Assembly (NCBI GenBank): GCA_030068145.1
Contig: JAPJBO010000110.1
Location: 310,001-374,000 of the forward strand
Direction of reading: 5' to 3'
Source of the DNA: Diplonema papillatum
Lineage: Eukaryota; Euglenozoa; Diplonemea; Diplonemida; Diplonemidae
DNA: 64,000 bases
Part shown: positions 36,201-48,200 of the stretch, in pieces
How positions within the stretch are numbered: the stretch's first letter is position 1
Layout of the letters: every line of letters starts with the position of its first letter
Made by a program: the position numbers and the translations under genes
Notes under the pieces: model-generated
Database searches by the model: none
Seen by the model: only the letters and a program-made list of their open reading frames with translations
What the model was told of the DNA's origin: nothing

Positions 36201-39200
36201 AGAAGAACGACTTGGCATCGCAGGCCGCCACAAACTTCCAACCGAGGAGCAGGTCCACTGCTGCCTCGAGGCGCGGCAGACCCATAGGGGTGGAGGCAAA
36301 CAAGCCTCATTCACCTTTCTGCCATCGACAATCACCCGCAATCCACCCGATCTCTTTTCCACCGTGAACATCGGTAGACTGAACTCGACTGATGCTAGAT
36401 CAATCGGCTCGATCAGGTCGTATCCCACCAGATCGGTTTCATGTCTCAACATTTGCCGCGAGGTAGAACGCTTCCTACCCGGCGCCCCCTCCCAGCCCGG
36501 CAACAGAATGGACTGGAAGACCTCACGGCTTTCTATCACGGCCAAAAGCTGAGACAGCTCACCGGACTGATCAAGCGCCTTCACCGCAGCAAGGTCCATA
36601 ACATTCGTCGAGATGTCAGCGATCTGCCCTGGAACAGACACTTGACTCGGCGGCCCCGATCCTACCTGGATCCCCGAGTATCCCTGAAAGAAATTGTCCT
36701 GCTCATCTGGAAGGTCCACCAAGGTCACCGAGTCAAGGTCATCCGCATATGGATCATAGCCCCACGGCACCGGCAAGGAAGTCGTACGCCTCAGTCGCGC
36801 CCTGCCTACCCAGGCTCCCGGAAAGACAGGCCTCAGTACAGCCTCTGCGAGAGGGTCATGGCCTGGTCGACCCGCTCCAGCTCGCCCATCGGGAGGTATC
36901 GCAGCAGGGCCTCGATCGACGAGTGATTCGAGACCAAACGTACCTGCTCGAGGCTGGACCCCGAGCGGAAGAGCGCTGTGCAAGCCCCCCTCCGTAGCGA
37001 GTGGCACGTGAGGACCGGGTTGACGCGCTTCAAGGACCTCGCCACTCTCGCCGTGGTGACCGGGAACAGCGTACCGTCCGGCCCGGCGTCGCGCTTCAAC
37101 GTCTCCAAGGCAGCCCGGTCCCTCCGGGTCATTGCCACCGCGGACACAGCCCCCAGGTGGAACGGGTCGGATTTCGTCCACCACCACTTCACCTTCGCGC
37201 CCTCCTCCACAATCTCTACGTCTTTGCCTCTTAGACGAACTACATCGCCCACCCTCGCCGCAGCCCTCCAGGAAAACAGGATCGTCATCCGCAGCGCAGG
37301 GTCGCGGCAGGACCCCAGGGCCTGTCTCACCTCCGCGAAGGTCGCCGGCACTGCCTGACGTTCGGGTATATTCGCCCCCAAGCGCAGAAGTGCGCGGCGA
37401 GCATCCCGAATCACCTGAGACCCCTCGAGGTTCACCCCCCATCTCCTCTCCGCCGAGACAAGAGTGTTGACGTACGTTAGTGCAGACGGAATCGTGATGT
37501 CTCCCCGGCGCATGCACCGAACGACGAACAGAATGATTCCCGTCGCTACGTCCACTACCCCATCCAACTCTTCGTTCGCGAAAGAGAGGAACACGCGGAA
37601 GCGGCGGTGTACCGATGCAAGCCGTGCCCACGTCGAAGGAGCGAGGGCTGCCGACAACAGCCCCCTCGCGTCCCTGTGGATCAGCCTCATCTCGCCACCC
37701 GCCAGTGCAGGTTCCATCTTCAGCGGACGACCTCTGCCCCGTGGCTGGACTTCGCGGGGCGTCGGAGCCACGTAACCAACGCCCCTCGGTCCATTTCCCT
37801 GAAACAAAACGGGGTGGGGTTTCAAACGAGGAGCACACCCGCCTACTTCCTTGATTTCTTCGAACCGGCTTCGCCACCTTTGCCGGAGGACGTAGCCTTC
37901 TCCGCCTTCCCGGCCTTTTCCTTCTCCGCCTTGTCGTTCAACCGGTCGGCCGCCGCCCATCCCGACTTCAGGAAGTCGGGTGCTTCCTCCGTCCGCCAGT
38001 GCCGCTGCATCGCTGATGCCTGCCGCCAGTCGGAGCGGCCACGCAGGAGAACCTCCTGACGCCGAATGGCTGTCATGGCAATACGGACCAGAGCCGCATC
38101 CGCTTCTTCCGGAGTCTCCACGGCCCCGGCATGTTCGAGGACACACATCAGTATGTCTAGGAGGTTGTCGTGCTCGTGGCTTTGAGAGCCACTCGCCCCA
38201 CCGTACCTCCTTTGCAGTTCGATGTAGACTGCAGCTCGTCCTTCCGGCGACAGAGACACCCACCGCTCCGGTTCCAACACGCGAGCTCCAACGAGGATCC
38301 CCCCCGCCGCACGCGGCCCGGCGGGGGGCAACTCGTTTTTTGCCCGCGCGGCCTCGAGCTGCATCTCCAGCTCGCGGATGCGCTTCTGAGCGTCACCTGT
38401 CTCCCCCTCATCGATGTCGGTGTCGCTATCGCCGCCGCCCCCGTCCTCCGACTCACTGTCGCTCAAAGACAGCACCTGCGGCCTCGCCGGCGCCTCGGGG
38501 TTCGCCGCGTCGTACGCCCGCATCATCTTCGCGAGCCGCCTCTCGTTCAACGACGTGAACGCCAGCAACCAACAAAGCTGCCACTGGGTAGCCGTCCCCT
38601 CCAGCTCGAAGCCGTACTTAACGGCCACAAAGCGCATGCGCGCCTCCCTCCCCTCCCACGCGTTGAACAAACGCTTCTTCTCCAGCACTGCCGGAGCGTT
38701 CGCCTCGAAGGGCACGTCCGTTGCATCGAGCGCGGCGCCCTTTCCGTCTGACAGCGCCTTTAGGGCTGCCTTCGCTTGGTCGGCGTCCATGTTTTTGTTC
38801 TTCGCGTGTACAGGGTATACACCTCTCTGGGGGGGGGTTTCCTGTATTAGCACTTTTTCGTTGGCTTCGTTTTCTCTTTCATGTGCAACCGTTGTTCCGG
38901 AATTGTTCCCGTCAGTACAGATGTACTATTAAAAAAACAAAGTCAAGCCCTCCCACGCCTCTCCTAGCCCCACCTCCTGCGTAGTCAGTTCAGCAAACAG
39001 AGAAAAGGAGCAGGACACATTCAATCCACCTAAATACCTGACAAGCGTCCATCACCAACAACACAAAAACATTTACAGGTTGTTGAACTCAAAGAAGGCA
39101 TATCTCGTTGAGCGCGATGCAGAGCAGGAGAGCCTTGAGGCGCATCTGCGATCTCTGTCAACAGAACTTGCTCGAGCAGGCGAAATGTTACTCTGCGTTC

Positions 39201-41246
39201 AAAACGAGGTCTCTCTAGAGCAGCAGCGTCTCAAAGCCCTAGCAGAAAAGGCACTTCGTGAAGAAAGGCATTCTCAGCAGTTGCACCGACATCTCCAGGA
39301 AGCTCAAACAGCGGCGGCCACAAAAGAGGAGATAGCGAACGAATTGGAGAAGATGCTGCAGGACTTTCTTGAACACGAGGCAAGGCTTGTTGAGACGATG
39401 AAAGAACAGCGTCGAGCTAAAGGGCTGCTGGCGAACAGTTTGCAAGAACTCACAGAAACGGGCAGTAGCCTCGAAAAACGCATTGTACAGCTCCACAGAA
39501 ATGCAGTCAAAAAGGTCGACAGTCTAAGAGACGTGACCATACGAGCTCGTCGTCAAGGTGCTGCTCTTGCAGCAATGCAAGCAGTGTTGGCGAAGCGAAT
39601 GTCGAACAAGAAGGAGACAGAGGAGTATCTGGCGGCTTACCAGAAGAACTTGATGGCAAAGGCAGCTCGTCTGCAGGCCACACTTCAGAGTAGGGCGTTG
39701 GCGGTAGGCTCTCTCGTTTCCGCAAATGCCACTGCTCAAGCAGAGCTACATGCGGCTCTCCGAACAGTGGAGGAAGCAAAACAGACGAAACAAGCGATAG
39801 AAGAAAATTTTACTCTTTCGAAACGAGTTGTTGATAAATTGTCAAAGGACCTTGCCGACGACTCTGCCAGCATCAACGAGAAAGCGCTGCATTTGGACTC
39901 CGCCCAGGCTGTCGAGCAGCGTACAAGGGGACAGGTACTGCTTTCTTTTTAGACTAACAATGTTGCCGGTTGCCCTTCACTGTTTTGTGCAGTCTAAAAA
40001 GACGGAGGCAACGTGATTTGGTGGTTGATCAGAATTACTAACCGTCAGACAGTGACACAGGGTAAATGCAAGTGGAAAAGTGATCATCGGCACGCACGAA
40101 GCCTGTATTTTTTTGAGGCAGGTTTACTCACTAGCTCTTCATCTTTTGGTTGTTCTCGTCCTTAGGTTCTGAAGTGCGTGCTGGAACTGCAAAACTTTCC
40201 TCTGAGCGTTCGTGTTTTGTGCTGATCTTTACACATCAATACAGGTTTTTAGGCTTCTTGATGAGCTTGAAAGCGAGGGAGATTACAAACTTGGGCTCGA
40301 ATACGAGCAGCGAAAACGAGCTGACGAGATAGAAAAACACCAAGGCTCTCTGAAAGTAGCCTTGAGAAACGCAACCGAGTCTCGCAGCTCACTGGTAAGC
40401 GAACTACAAGAGAAGCAAAAACAAGTGCGGCTGCTCGAAAGCCGACATGACGAGATAATGAATGCTGTTTACACCTTAGCGACCATGGATGAAAATGTAG
40501 ACGCCGACTCTTTGGATGGTGCTGTGGCAGAAGGCGAAGCAACTAAGATGAGACAGGAGCAGCTCAAGCAGTTAGAACCAGAGCAGTTGCACGCTCGCTG
40601 TATTGCAAACGCTACGCGAATTCGTATGTCCCTCCAGCAACGAGGAGATGCTCTTGACCGCAAACTTTCTAAAGCTGCAACCGACAGCGAAAAACTGAGT
40701 AAAGCTTTGTCTCGCTTTTCGGACAGCGCATCGAACCAGAAGCATCACCTAGCCACAGTTGCCTGGCAAGAGCCAACTGCGTGCGAAGTTCTTGCTCTTG
40801 CGACCTTTGGCAAAGAGGATACGGGAATCGTGAAGCTCCGGGACGAGTGTCGGTTGTCATCTGAACGTGTAAGCACCTTGAAGCAGGCCATTCGTGACAA
40901 GGAGATGCAGCACCGGCAGCTTAGCGACCAACGAGTTGATCTCGAAAGACACCTGCAACAGTTAAAAAAGTCGCAACGCGCAACCCGTGCCCTGGCATCG
41001 GTACTCAAGTCTTTTGAGGATCAACGTGCCGTGTCCGCTGCTGTGACAGTGCTCGAGAGGCACTCGCTCTACAGTCCCGTCTCACAATTTTTGCATCGCC
41101 AGCAGTATACCAAGCGACAGCTCGTAAAGAGGCACCGTACTTCTACCGCTGTGAGTGTGCCTGTCCTGCACAAAACGCAACCGCTAGGTTCCACTCACCG
41201 TAGCAAAACCCCAGGCCGCCTATTTGTTGCCGGACGCGCGATGTGA
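33209..41246 (+). CDS. CCDC39: CCDC39/FAP59-like axonemal coiled-coil protein
   Basis: Three exons, 33209-34044, 39079-39934 and 40245-41246, join in phase (2 nt + 1 nt at the first junction, phase 0 at the second) to 897 residues, close to the roughly 940 of CCDC39. Nearly the whole protein is heptad-rich coiled coil. The N-terminus LPPELLSRNNKRLL resembles the CCDC39 start (PVANEENK-type). The C-terminal third has GDALDRKLSKA, matching the family's GDCLDAKINKA motif, with NVDADSLD upstream. Known role: with CCDC40 it forms the 96-nm molecular ruler that positions dynein arms and radial spokes on axonemal doublets. The tail is basic and Ser/Thr-rich. Intron 1 (5034 bp) contains an antisense DIRS-like element, and the splice sites around it look intact. 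The identity rests on coiled-coil similarity, so another axonemal coiled-coil protein is possible. Confidence 0.72.
34966..36830 (-). CDS. Element 1 reverse transcriptase / RNase H region
   Basis: RT fingers/palm with FTVEKRSGGLRVIVDGRKVN and LPMGFSWAPAIAQRIA, then a WVDN signature. RNase H follows with SDASDHAW, KELFALLVL and HVDNMGVVLAVLKGH, ending VPTNLQCADPYTRG. Broken region of the fossil element. Confidence 0.85.
36833..37800 (-). CDS. Element 1 tyrosine recombinase region
   Basis: Recognised by the phage-integrase-type order ARVGDVVRL, HSLRRGACTALF and SNHSSIEALLRYLP. In DIRS-like elements this enzyme integrates a circular DNA intermediate. It lies between gag and RT and overlaps the neighbouring frames. 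Confidence 0.85.
37843..38853 (-). CDS. Element 1 gag-like region
   Basis: Open region with a Trp/Leu-rich helical N-terminal part (WQLCWLLAFTSLNERRLAK), an acidic linker and a Lys-rich end. It occupies the gag position of DIRS-like elements; the structural role is inferred from position. Confidence 0.6.
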   Translation of the reverse strand: MLIQETPPQRGVYPVHAKNKNMDADQAKAALKALSDGKGAALDATDVPFEANAPAVLEKKRLFNAWEGREARMRFVAVKYGFELEGTATQWQLCWLLAFTSLNERRLAKMMRAYDAANPEAPARPQVLSLSDSESEDGGGGDSDTDIDEGETGDAQKRIRELEMQLEAARAKNELPPAGPRAAGGILVGARVLEPERWVSLSPEGRAAVYIELQRRYGGASGSQSHEHDNLLDILMCVLEHAGAVETPEEADAALVRIAMTAIRRQEVLLRGRSDWRQASAMQRHWRTEEAPDFLKSGWAAADRLNDKAEKEKAGKAEKATSSGKGGEAGSKKSRK

Positions 41247-42201
41247 ATGCCCGTCTGTCCGAAGACAGCCCAAAATTCATTACGTGCACCCCCGAGTTTA
41301 TGGCTGGAGGGGTACCCGTGGTTCCAAGACCAGGCGCCGAAATCAATCCTAAACACGAGATACCAACGATTAGAATCCTCCGGCTGGCACTCGTCCACCG
41401 GAAAGGAGCCGGATAGGCGTCAGCTCTGACTTCTGCGCTGCGGTTGTTCCCATTGCGCACGAAAAGGATGACAGCTGCGCTGCGGTTGTTCCCATTGCGC
41501 ACGAAAAGGATGACAGATCATCACAAATGGGGTCAGAAAACAGCCGCAATGTGGCAGGCAAGTACCAGTTCTTTAGCATGAAAAACTCTTTCAGTGCCAT
41601 GTACACCTATTGGTTTGTATTCCCAATCTCCTGTCACAATTGCTTTCAGTAAGGAACCTGCATACGCGCGCGACCAGTGTTAACGAACGGGTTGATTGTA
41701 TTACGATGTGTTTCGGCAGACTCATCCTTAAGAACGCCTTACCGCCGACCTTACACACAGGAAAGGGATAGATAAAGAATGACACAAATCCTAGCTCTTT
41801 GTTATCTAGCCTAGTTGCCTTTCCGGGCCACGAGTAGAGAACTATAGACTTGCTGCCTAATGTCTACTCAACGTCACGCATTCGATTGTTTGGAGACTCA
41901 CTTGGAGACAATCTCATAATCGCGCTTTTTCGGTCACTTCAAGCTCACCACCAGGCAAACGTGCCGCCCACACTCAATTCAGCATGAGAGACCTTCAAGA
42001 AAAAAACACGGGTTTGCGGGAAAGTCTGCGCGTGGCTCTTTGCGGCAGATGTGCATCTAATTCTTCAACATTGCTTTGTGTGTGAATGCGAGTACATCAC
42101 AAACATCGAACCAGGAGCTTTTTGAGGCAAAGCCAACAAGTCATGCACGGCTTTTGCAAGTAGGGAGTCCGCTTGTTCGTCAGTTGAGAAGCGAGTCGCC
42201 G
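41247..42201. other. Intergenic region with a 42-bp tandem duplication
   Basis: About 950 bp. At 41433-41516 a 42-bp unit (CTGCGCTGCGGTTGTTCCCA and following) occurs twice in perfect tandem. No gene is recognised. The last part must hold the CK1 promoter; the frame upstream of the CK1 ATG is open but has no earlier in-frame ATG. Confidence 0.5.
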
Positions 42202-45200
42202 ATGTTCTTTAAGCTTGGCCATCGCTATCGTATAACAGGGAAGATCGGAAGCGGTTCGTTCGGAGATGTTTATGAGGGCGTCAACCTTGCAACGAACGAA
42301 ATTGTAGCCATCAAGCTGGAACCTGCCAACGCGCCTCAGCCACAACTGCAGGTTGAAGCTCGGTGGTGCAAGGTATGCAACCATGGCAAAAGCGGGGGGA
42401 CAAGATTGTTCAAGATTACAAAACGAGTTGGCTTTCGTTTACTGCTCTTGGTGGCCTTCTCGCGATTGTTTGCTTTGTTGTTTCCAACAGCAGGTTTCAA
42501 TAACAAATTCAATGCGCAGTTGCTAAATTCGGGATCTACCAGTACAGGTATTCCCCGCGTGCACTGGTTTGGCAAAGAAGGCGATTACAATGTTATGGTA
42601 TGTTTCTATCATTGTTTGCAAGTTTCGTGTGGAACTGACCAGACACCAGAAAAGTGATGCTGTTGGGACTACCCTGCGTCTAGAGGACCCTCTGCCGAGG
42701 TTGGAGTTTGTTCGACCCGAACCATTTTGCTCAAGTTGTCACTTAGTTGTGCGGAGATATTAAAGGCATTGGCTTCCTCCGGCAAAGGACCATAACACTT
42801 AGCAACAACCAAGCGGAGCAGCATCGTGCTTTGGTGTCAAGACAGGTTGGGTTTGCGGTTTGCGGGAAGCGCAGATGTCGGTATGACTGGCACCCTGTGG
42901 AGTTGATGCACTGGCATGTGACTCGCAGATAAAAAAACCGGGAAGCGTTTTTCCATCATCGGAGTTCTATCTTCATTGGGAGCTGCTTGGCTCTCGGCCA
43001 GCTGGTGCCATTGCGTAGGAGAGTTGGCTACCCTGTTTCCCTTTGTTCGAGGCTGGAGGTCCTATGAACATGCAATGCGAATAGCCTCTATTCGAGCCAA
43101 CCCGGCTTTTCTTCATGAAAAAAGTGTATGGTTTTCGGCGCACATATCCCTAACCATCGTTGCATCGTTGCAGGAAATCATGGTGTTTTTTTTTTTTTAC
43201 CAAACATGAAATGTTGGAGGAAATGAGAAGCTCGTCGCCGCAAACCGTGGCGTTTTCACTTGCGTCCTATATCCAGCTTTACGTAAAAAACGATCAGGCA
43301 CTGCGTTCAACGAAAAAATATAAAACACCGAAACGTCCACCATGTCATGGCGCACCCCGTCGAGAAAAAGCAAGTTCACGTACCCAAGTGAGCTAGGCGC
43401 TGCTTTCGAGCGGGTGACAGGGAGCAAACCCTTGAGAGGGGTGAAGCTCTTAACAAGCGAGGCGACCGCGTTCGTCAAGGCGCGTTTCTCACCCAATGAG
43501 GAGACTGCGGTACGTCAGCTACGCGCTGTGGTGGCTGGGGTCCTGGGGGTGGCACCGGCTGCAGTATCGAGTTTAGTCGGCTCCAGGCTTCTGCTGTCCT
43601 TCTGGCAGCTCCACAAGAAGGCACCGGAGGAGGTGGCGGCAGAAATGGCGCGCCTCGATGTCGATTACGACACGGACCTGGAGGAAACGGGCAAGGAAGA
43701 CGAAGAAGACACGGAGGACAGTGCACAGGAGGACGAAACGCCGATAGCCGGTGGTGTGGAGGACTCGCATAGAGCCGCCTCAGCAGGCCGAGGCACCGGT
43801 TTGCGGCCCCCTGGTGTCCCCCACGCCCGTCCCGTTTCCCGGTCGCGCTCACCCCCCATCACGCCCCCTCCGGTTGCCGACACCCTCATCGCCCTCATCG
43901 AGCGGATGGAGAAGGAAAGAAGTTCGCAGTCCGCCTCGCGCGAAACGTCATCGTCCGCCTCCTTGTACTAAAGACGGGGTACGAGGTGTCGTGAGACGGT
44001 GCGCAGGCGGTAAGCGACACGTTTTTCGGCGCTCCGAAGGTCCCGGCTTACCTGAAAAAGTCGATGGACGTTGCCGACGCGTTTCGGAAGAAGAAACCGC
44101 AGCCCGAGAAACAAACCACCACCACCAGAGCCAAACAAGAGGGCAAAGGCCCATTTCGCCCCAGGGGAAAAAGCGCAAGGGCCGCAGACAAGACCGCCGC
44201 GAACAGCGGAAAGTGAGCTGCAGCGTTGTCTGCCCACCCTGCCCACCCTCGCACTTCCCCATCACGACCTTCCTGAAGGGACTCGAGGCACCCGCGAAGT
44301 TGAAGCGTGGATGACCGGTGCTTGTCGATGCGCCACCGTCAAAGCAGGAGATGCGACGTGTCGAAGTTGCGGCGCGAAACCACTTGTCGCTTGCGCTGCG
44401 ACCCACCGACGTATGCTTCAGTTCAAATGGAATTGGGAATCCCGCTCGGAGGTAATCGACGTCCCCACAGCTGTCGTCTTGTGGCTGACAAGGAAGATGC
44501 TGGGGGAGCCCGGGCGCGCTCCCATAGTGTGTTCGTCTGCCCTGCAGTATCTGCAGGACCTGAAGTCAGCCCAGCGCCGAGTTGGCGCGCCCATCAGCGA
44601 CTCGCAGGTGGTGCGCGATTTCGAGAGGTCTCTACGAAGGCAGGGCGCTATGCGCCCGACGCGCCAGGCGGTCCCCGCTACGCACCAGGACATCCAGAGG
44701 GTGCTCAGGAAGGAGGCGGGCTCACAGGTTGGGCTTGCGATAGCTCTTGCATGGGCGGGGGCCGCGCGAGTGTCGGACGTTACTCGCCTGACGGTTGGGG
44801 ACGTCTCCTGGGAGGATGGTTTCGTCGCTGTGAATTGGTCACAAACGAAGTCCGACCCTTTCCGTCTGGGTGTCACCACTGGTCTGGTGCTGTCGGAGGA
44901 CTGGTCGGCCGAGCTTCGGCGGCATGTCGAGGGACGGCCTCCTGGGGAGCTGATCCTGTCCGTGTCATATGCGCAGGTGAAGGCGGCCCTGAAGCGGGCT
45001 CGGCCGGAGTTAACCGGCCACTCGATTCGCCTACTCCAGAAGGGGCTCCACTTGGAGGAGATACGACGACCGTGAACAAACCGATCCTCCCGCTCGCCCC
45101 GGCTTTTCCAAAAGTCCGGCGTCCCAAATACCATCACCTTTCTCCGTACCACCCCACGTCCCTTGAGACGGGGGGTCCTGACATCGCCTTTCCTTGCAGC

Positions 45201-48200
45201 CAGGTCACGCTCTGCGTCAGGACTACAGGCGGAAGTGTCTCGGTTCCTGCGGCGAAGGCGAGGGGGAAGCTGGCACCGATCTCAACTTCGCGTCTGAACC
45301 TTGATGCGCTCGTTTGCCTGGACACAGAGGGCGTTCTCGTCGGCGTGCTGGACGTTATACGGTCTCGTGAGGCTTTTCTAGGAGCCATGCGCGATGGGGC
45401 GCGTCCCGCCCTGGGCGGAGACCCTGGGCTCGCGAGGGGGCTCTCTCGATTCATGCTGCGCCACCTTCCGACGTTGGAGTCGTACGGCGTGGTGCGGGCG
45501 CGTACAGACGCCTGTGTGGTCTTGCCAGCTTTTACAGTTGAAAAGAAGTCCGGGGGGCTTCGTCTGGTCGCAGATGGCCGGAAACTCAACGCACTTATGA
45601 AGAAGCCCCCGGCCATGCTCCTTCCCGGCATCGACGATGTTGTGAGCAGGTTCCTCGCGTCGAAGTTTGTAGCGTACGAGGAAGCCGAGAGACGCTATCG
45701 GCGTTTTCAACACCGCTGCCAGCTGGTCGGCGCCGCCATGAATACTCATGACAGCATGTACGGACGCCCACTCAGCCGTTTCGAGGCCCTCGGTCTCGAG
45801 TTCGATTTGGGGGCCGAGCCTTCTCGCTACCGATCGGCGCCGTCGTGGGTGAAAAAGTTTCTAGGGGGCGAAGCCCTCGCGCCGGTCATGAGCGGGCGTG
45901 CGACACGCCGGCAGGTTTTTGCTGTGTTCGGCGGCGTGGTTTGGTTCTTGTTCTCGACCAGGCGACGTCTCTGTTTTCTGCGTTCGACGATGGCTTTTCT
46001 GCGCCGGGCGGCATCGCTTTTGGGGGGCGGCACGTGGTCATGGGATGACACGTACGACGTACCCCCTTCGGCCCTATATGATCTGCGGTCGGTGCTCGCG
46101 GACCTGTCAAGGAACGAATGGGTAACAGAGGTCGACAGAGACCGGCGTCGTTTAGTGGCTTGGTCTGACGCTTCGGACAGCGAGTGGGCAGTGGTTCTCG
46201 AGACACGCCCGGAGCTCGCCTATCAGGGGGTTTTCTTGGACCCGTCGGTCCATATATACCTGAAGGAGCTGCTGGCTGCGACGCAGGCGGTCTGGTTCGC
46301 ATCTCTAGAGGCTCCGGGGTCTCTTCTCGTCCTGAAGGTTGATAACCAAGCAGCTGTATTCGCTCTGAAGAAGGGGCACAGCAAGAATTTCTGGGCAAAC
46401 GAAGTCCTGTGCCTGTTTTTCAAGATCGTGGAATCTGCGGGCCTCATCATCGACGTTGTCTGGGTGCCCACAGACGTGCAGCGCGCGGACAAGTACACGC
46501 GAGGGTGTACGGCTTTTCCCGGTTCCGGACTCCTCCTGAGAGATCGGATTGGGGGGTTCCACGCCTCACCGGCTTTCGTCTCTTGGTTCCTGGGCACGTG
46601 CTGAAGTGCGTGTTTGTGGCAAATTCAAGAAACGCTGTTGCGTCTGTTTGTCTTGCCGCTGCGCGGACCTGTCGGGAAATGCGTTTAACGAAAACAACTC
46701 TCTCTTCCCGTCATCATCATCATTAGTTTTGTATCAGCCGCGGTTGTGCGAGTGACGAGCTCTTATTTTTACCAAACATGAAATGTTGGAGGAAATGAGA
46801 AGCTCGTCGCCGCAAACCGTGGCGTTTTCACTTGCGTCCTGAATCCAGCTTTACGTAAAAAACGATCAGGCACTGCGTTCAACGAAAACAACTCTCTCTT
46901 CCCGTCATCATCATCATTAGTTTTGTATCAGCCGCGGTTGTGCGAGTGACGAGCTCTTATTTTTGGCATCGTTGCATCGTTGCATGATCGTTGCTCACTA
47001 TGGTAGGCATAGGGCAACCATGCTACGATGCAGTGCAACGATGCAGTGCAACGATGCAGTGCAACGATGCAGTGCAACGATGTAGTGCAACGATGTAGTG
47101 CAACGATGTAGTGCAACGATGTAGTGCAACGATGTAGTGCAACGATGTAGTGCAACAATGTAGTGCAACGATGTAGTGCAACGATGTAGTGCAACGATGT
47201 TGTGCAACGATGTTGTGCAACGATGTAGTGCAACGATGTTGTGCAACGATGTTGTGCAACGATGTTGTGCAACGATGTTGTGCAACGATGTTGTGCAACG
47301 ATGTTGTGCAACGATGTTGTGCAACGATGTTGTGCAACGATGTTGTGCAACGATGTTGTGCAACGATGTTGTGCAACGATGTTGTGCAACGATGTTGTGC
47401 AACGATGTTGTGCAACGATGTTGTGCAACGATGTTGTGCAACGATGTTGTGCAACGATGTTGTGCAACGATGTTGTGCAACGATGTTGTGCAACGATGTT
47501 GTGCAACGATGTTGTGCAACGATGTTGTGCAACGATGTTGTGCAACGATGTTGTGCAACGATGTTGTGCAACGATGTTGTGCAACGATGTTGTGCAACGA
47601 TGTTGTGCAACGATGTTGTGCAACGATGTTGTGCAACGATGTTGTGCAACGATGTTGTGCAACGATGTTGTGCAACGATGTTGTGCAACGATGTTGTGCA
47701 ACGATGTTGTGCAACGATGTTGTGCAACGATGTTGTGCAACGATGTTGTGCAACGATGTTGTGCAACGATGTTGTGCAACGATGTTGTGCAACGATGTTG
47801 TGCAACGATGTTGTGCAACGATGTTGTGCAACGATGTTGTGCAACGATGTAGTGCAACGATGCGATGCCGTGCAACGATAGGTAACGTAACAAACCATAG
47901 GCTTGAACTGCCTATGCAGCAGTAGTGCAACTATAGGACACAATGCAACGATGCAATGGTTGGTTGGTTCAGTATGTTGTTGCAACTACCTGTGATGAAC
48001 CAAGTGGATGGTGATGATGATGGCGATGATGATGATGATGATGAGCTGGCGTGTCGGCTGATGAAGCCAGTGACAGCGACGTGAGCGACTCTTCGGTGGA
48101 TGACACTTCTTCGGCGGACGACGACGATTCATCTCTTGATGACAAACCTCTTTCGCAATCGCGTGTTCCCGTGCAAGTCCGGCCTCGGGAGACAGCAGAA

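Larger units (their letters stand above)
34754..38935 (-). mobile_element. DIRS-like tyrosine-recombinase retrotransposon 1 (broken)
   Basis: Lies in intron 1 of the CCDC39-like gene, antisense to it. In element orientation: A1 (38932-38795), gag-like, tyrosine recombinase, RT/RNase H, B1 (35069-34987), A2 (34986-34850), B2 (34839-34754). A and B copies are near-identical, the split direct repeats known from PAT/Ngaro-type elements. A1 is preceded on the element strand by a T-run. The coding region is broken (at least two breaks). The near-identity of the terminal repeats suggests a fairly recent insertion. Confidence 0.9.
43197..46964 (+). mobile_element. DIRS-like tyrosine-recombinase retrotransposon 2 (broken)
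   Basis: Lies in CK1 intron 2, sense orientation. Parts: A1 43197-43316, gag-like region from 43342 to about 44250, tyrosine recombinase about 44310-45075, RT/RNase H about 45080-46604, B1 46686-46769, A2 46770-46888, B2 46885-46964. The A and B copies are nearly identical. It is broken, with at least three breaks. Its gag start is almost identical to that of the partial element at 58668, so both belong to one recently active family. It is preceded by the T-run of repeat R1. Confidence 0.9.

Noticed and set aside
47021-47862. CRISPR-like array
   Set aside because: Units are contiguous with no spacers and the genome is eukaryotic.
46928-47985. Long open frames of 203-321 codons in all six frames encoding 13-residue repeats
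   Set aside because: They follow automatically from a stop-free 13-bp unit and lie in an intron of CK1. No start context or non-repeat domain.
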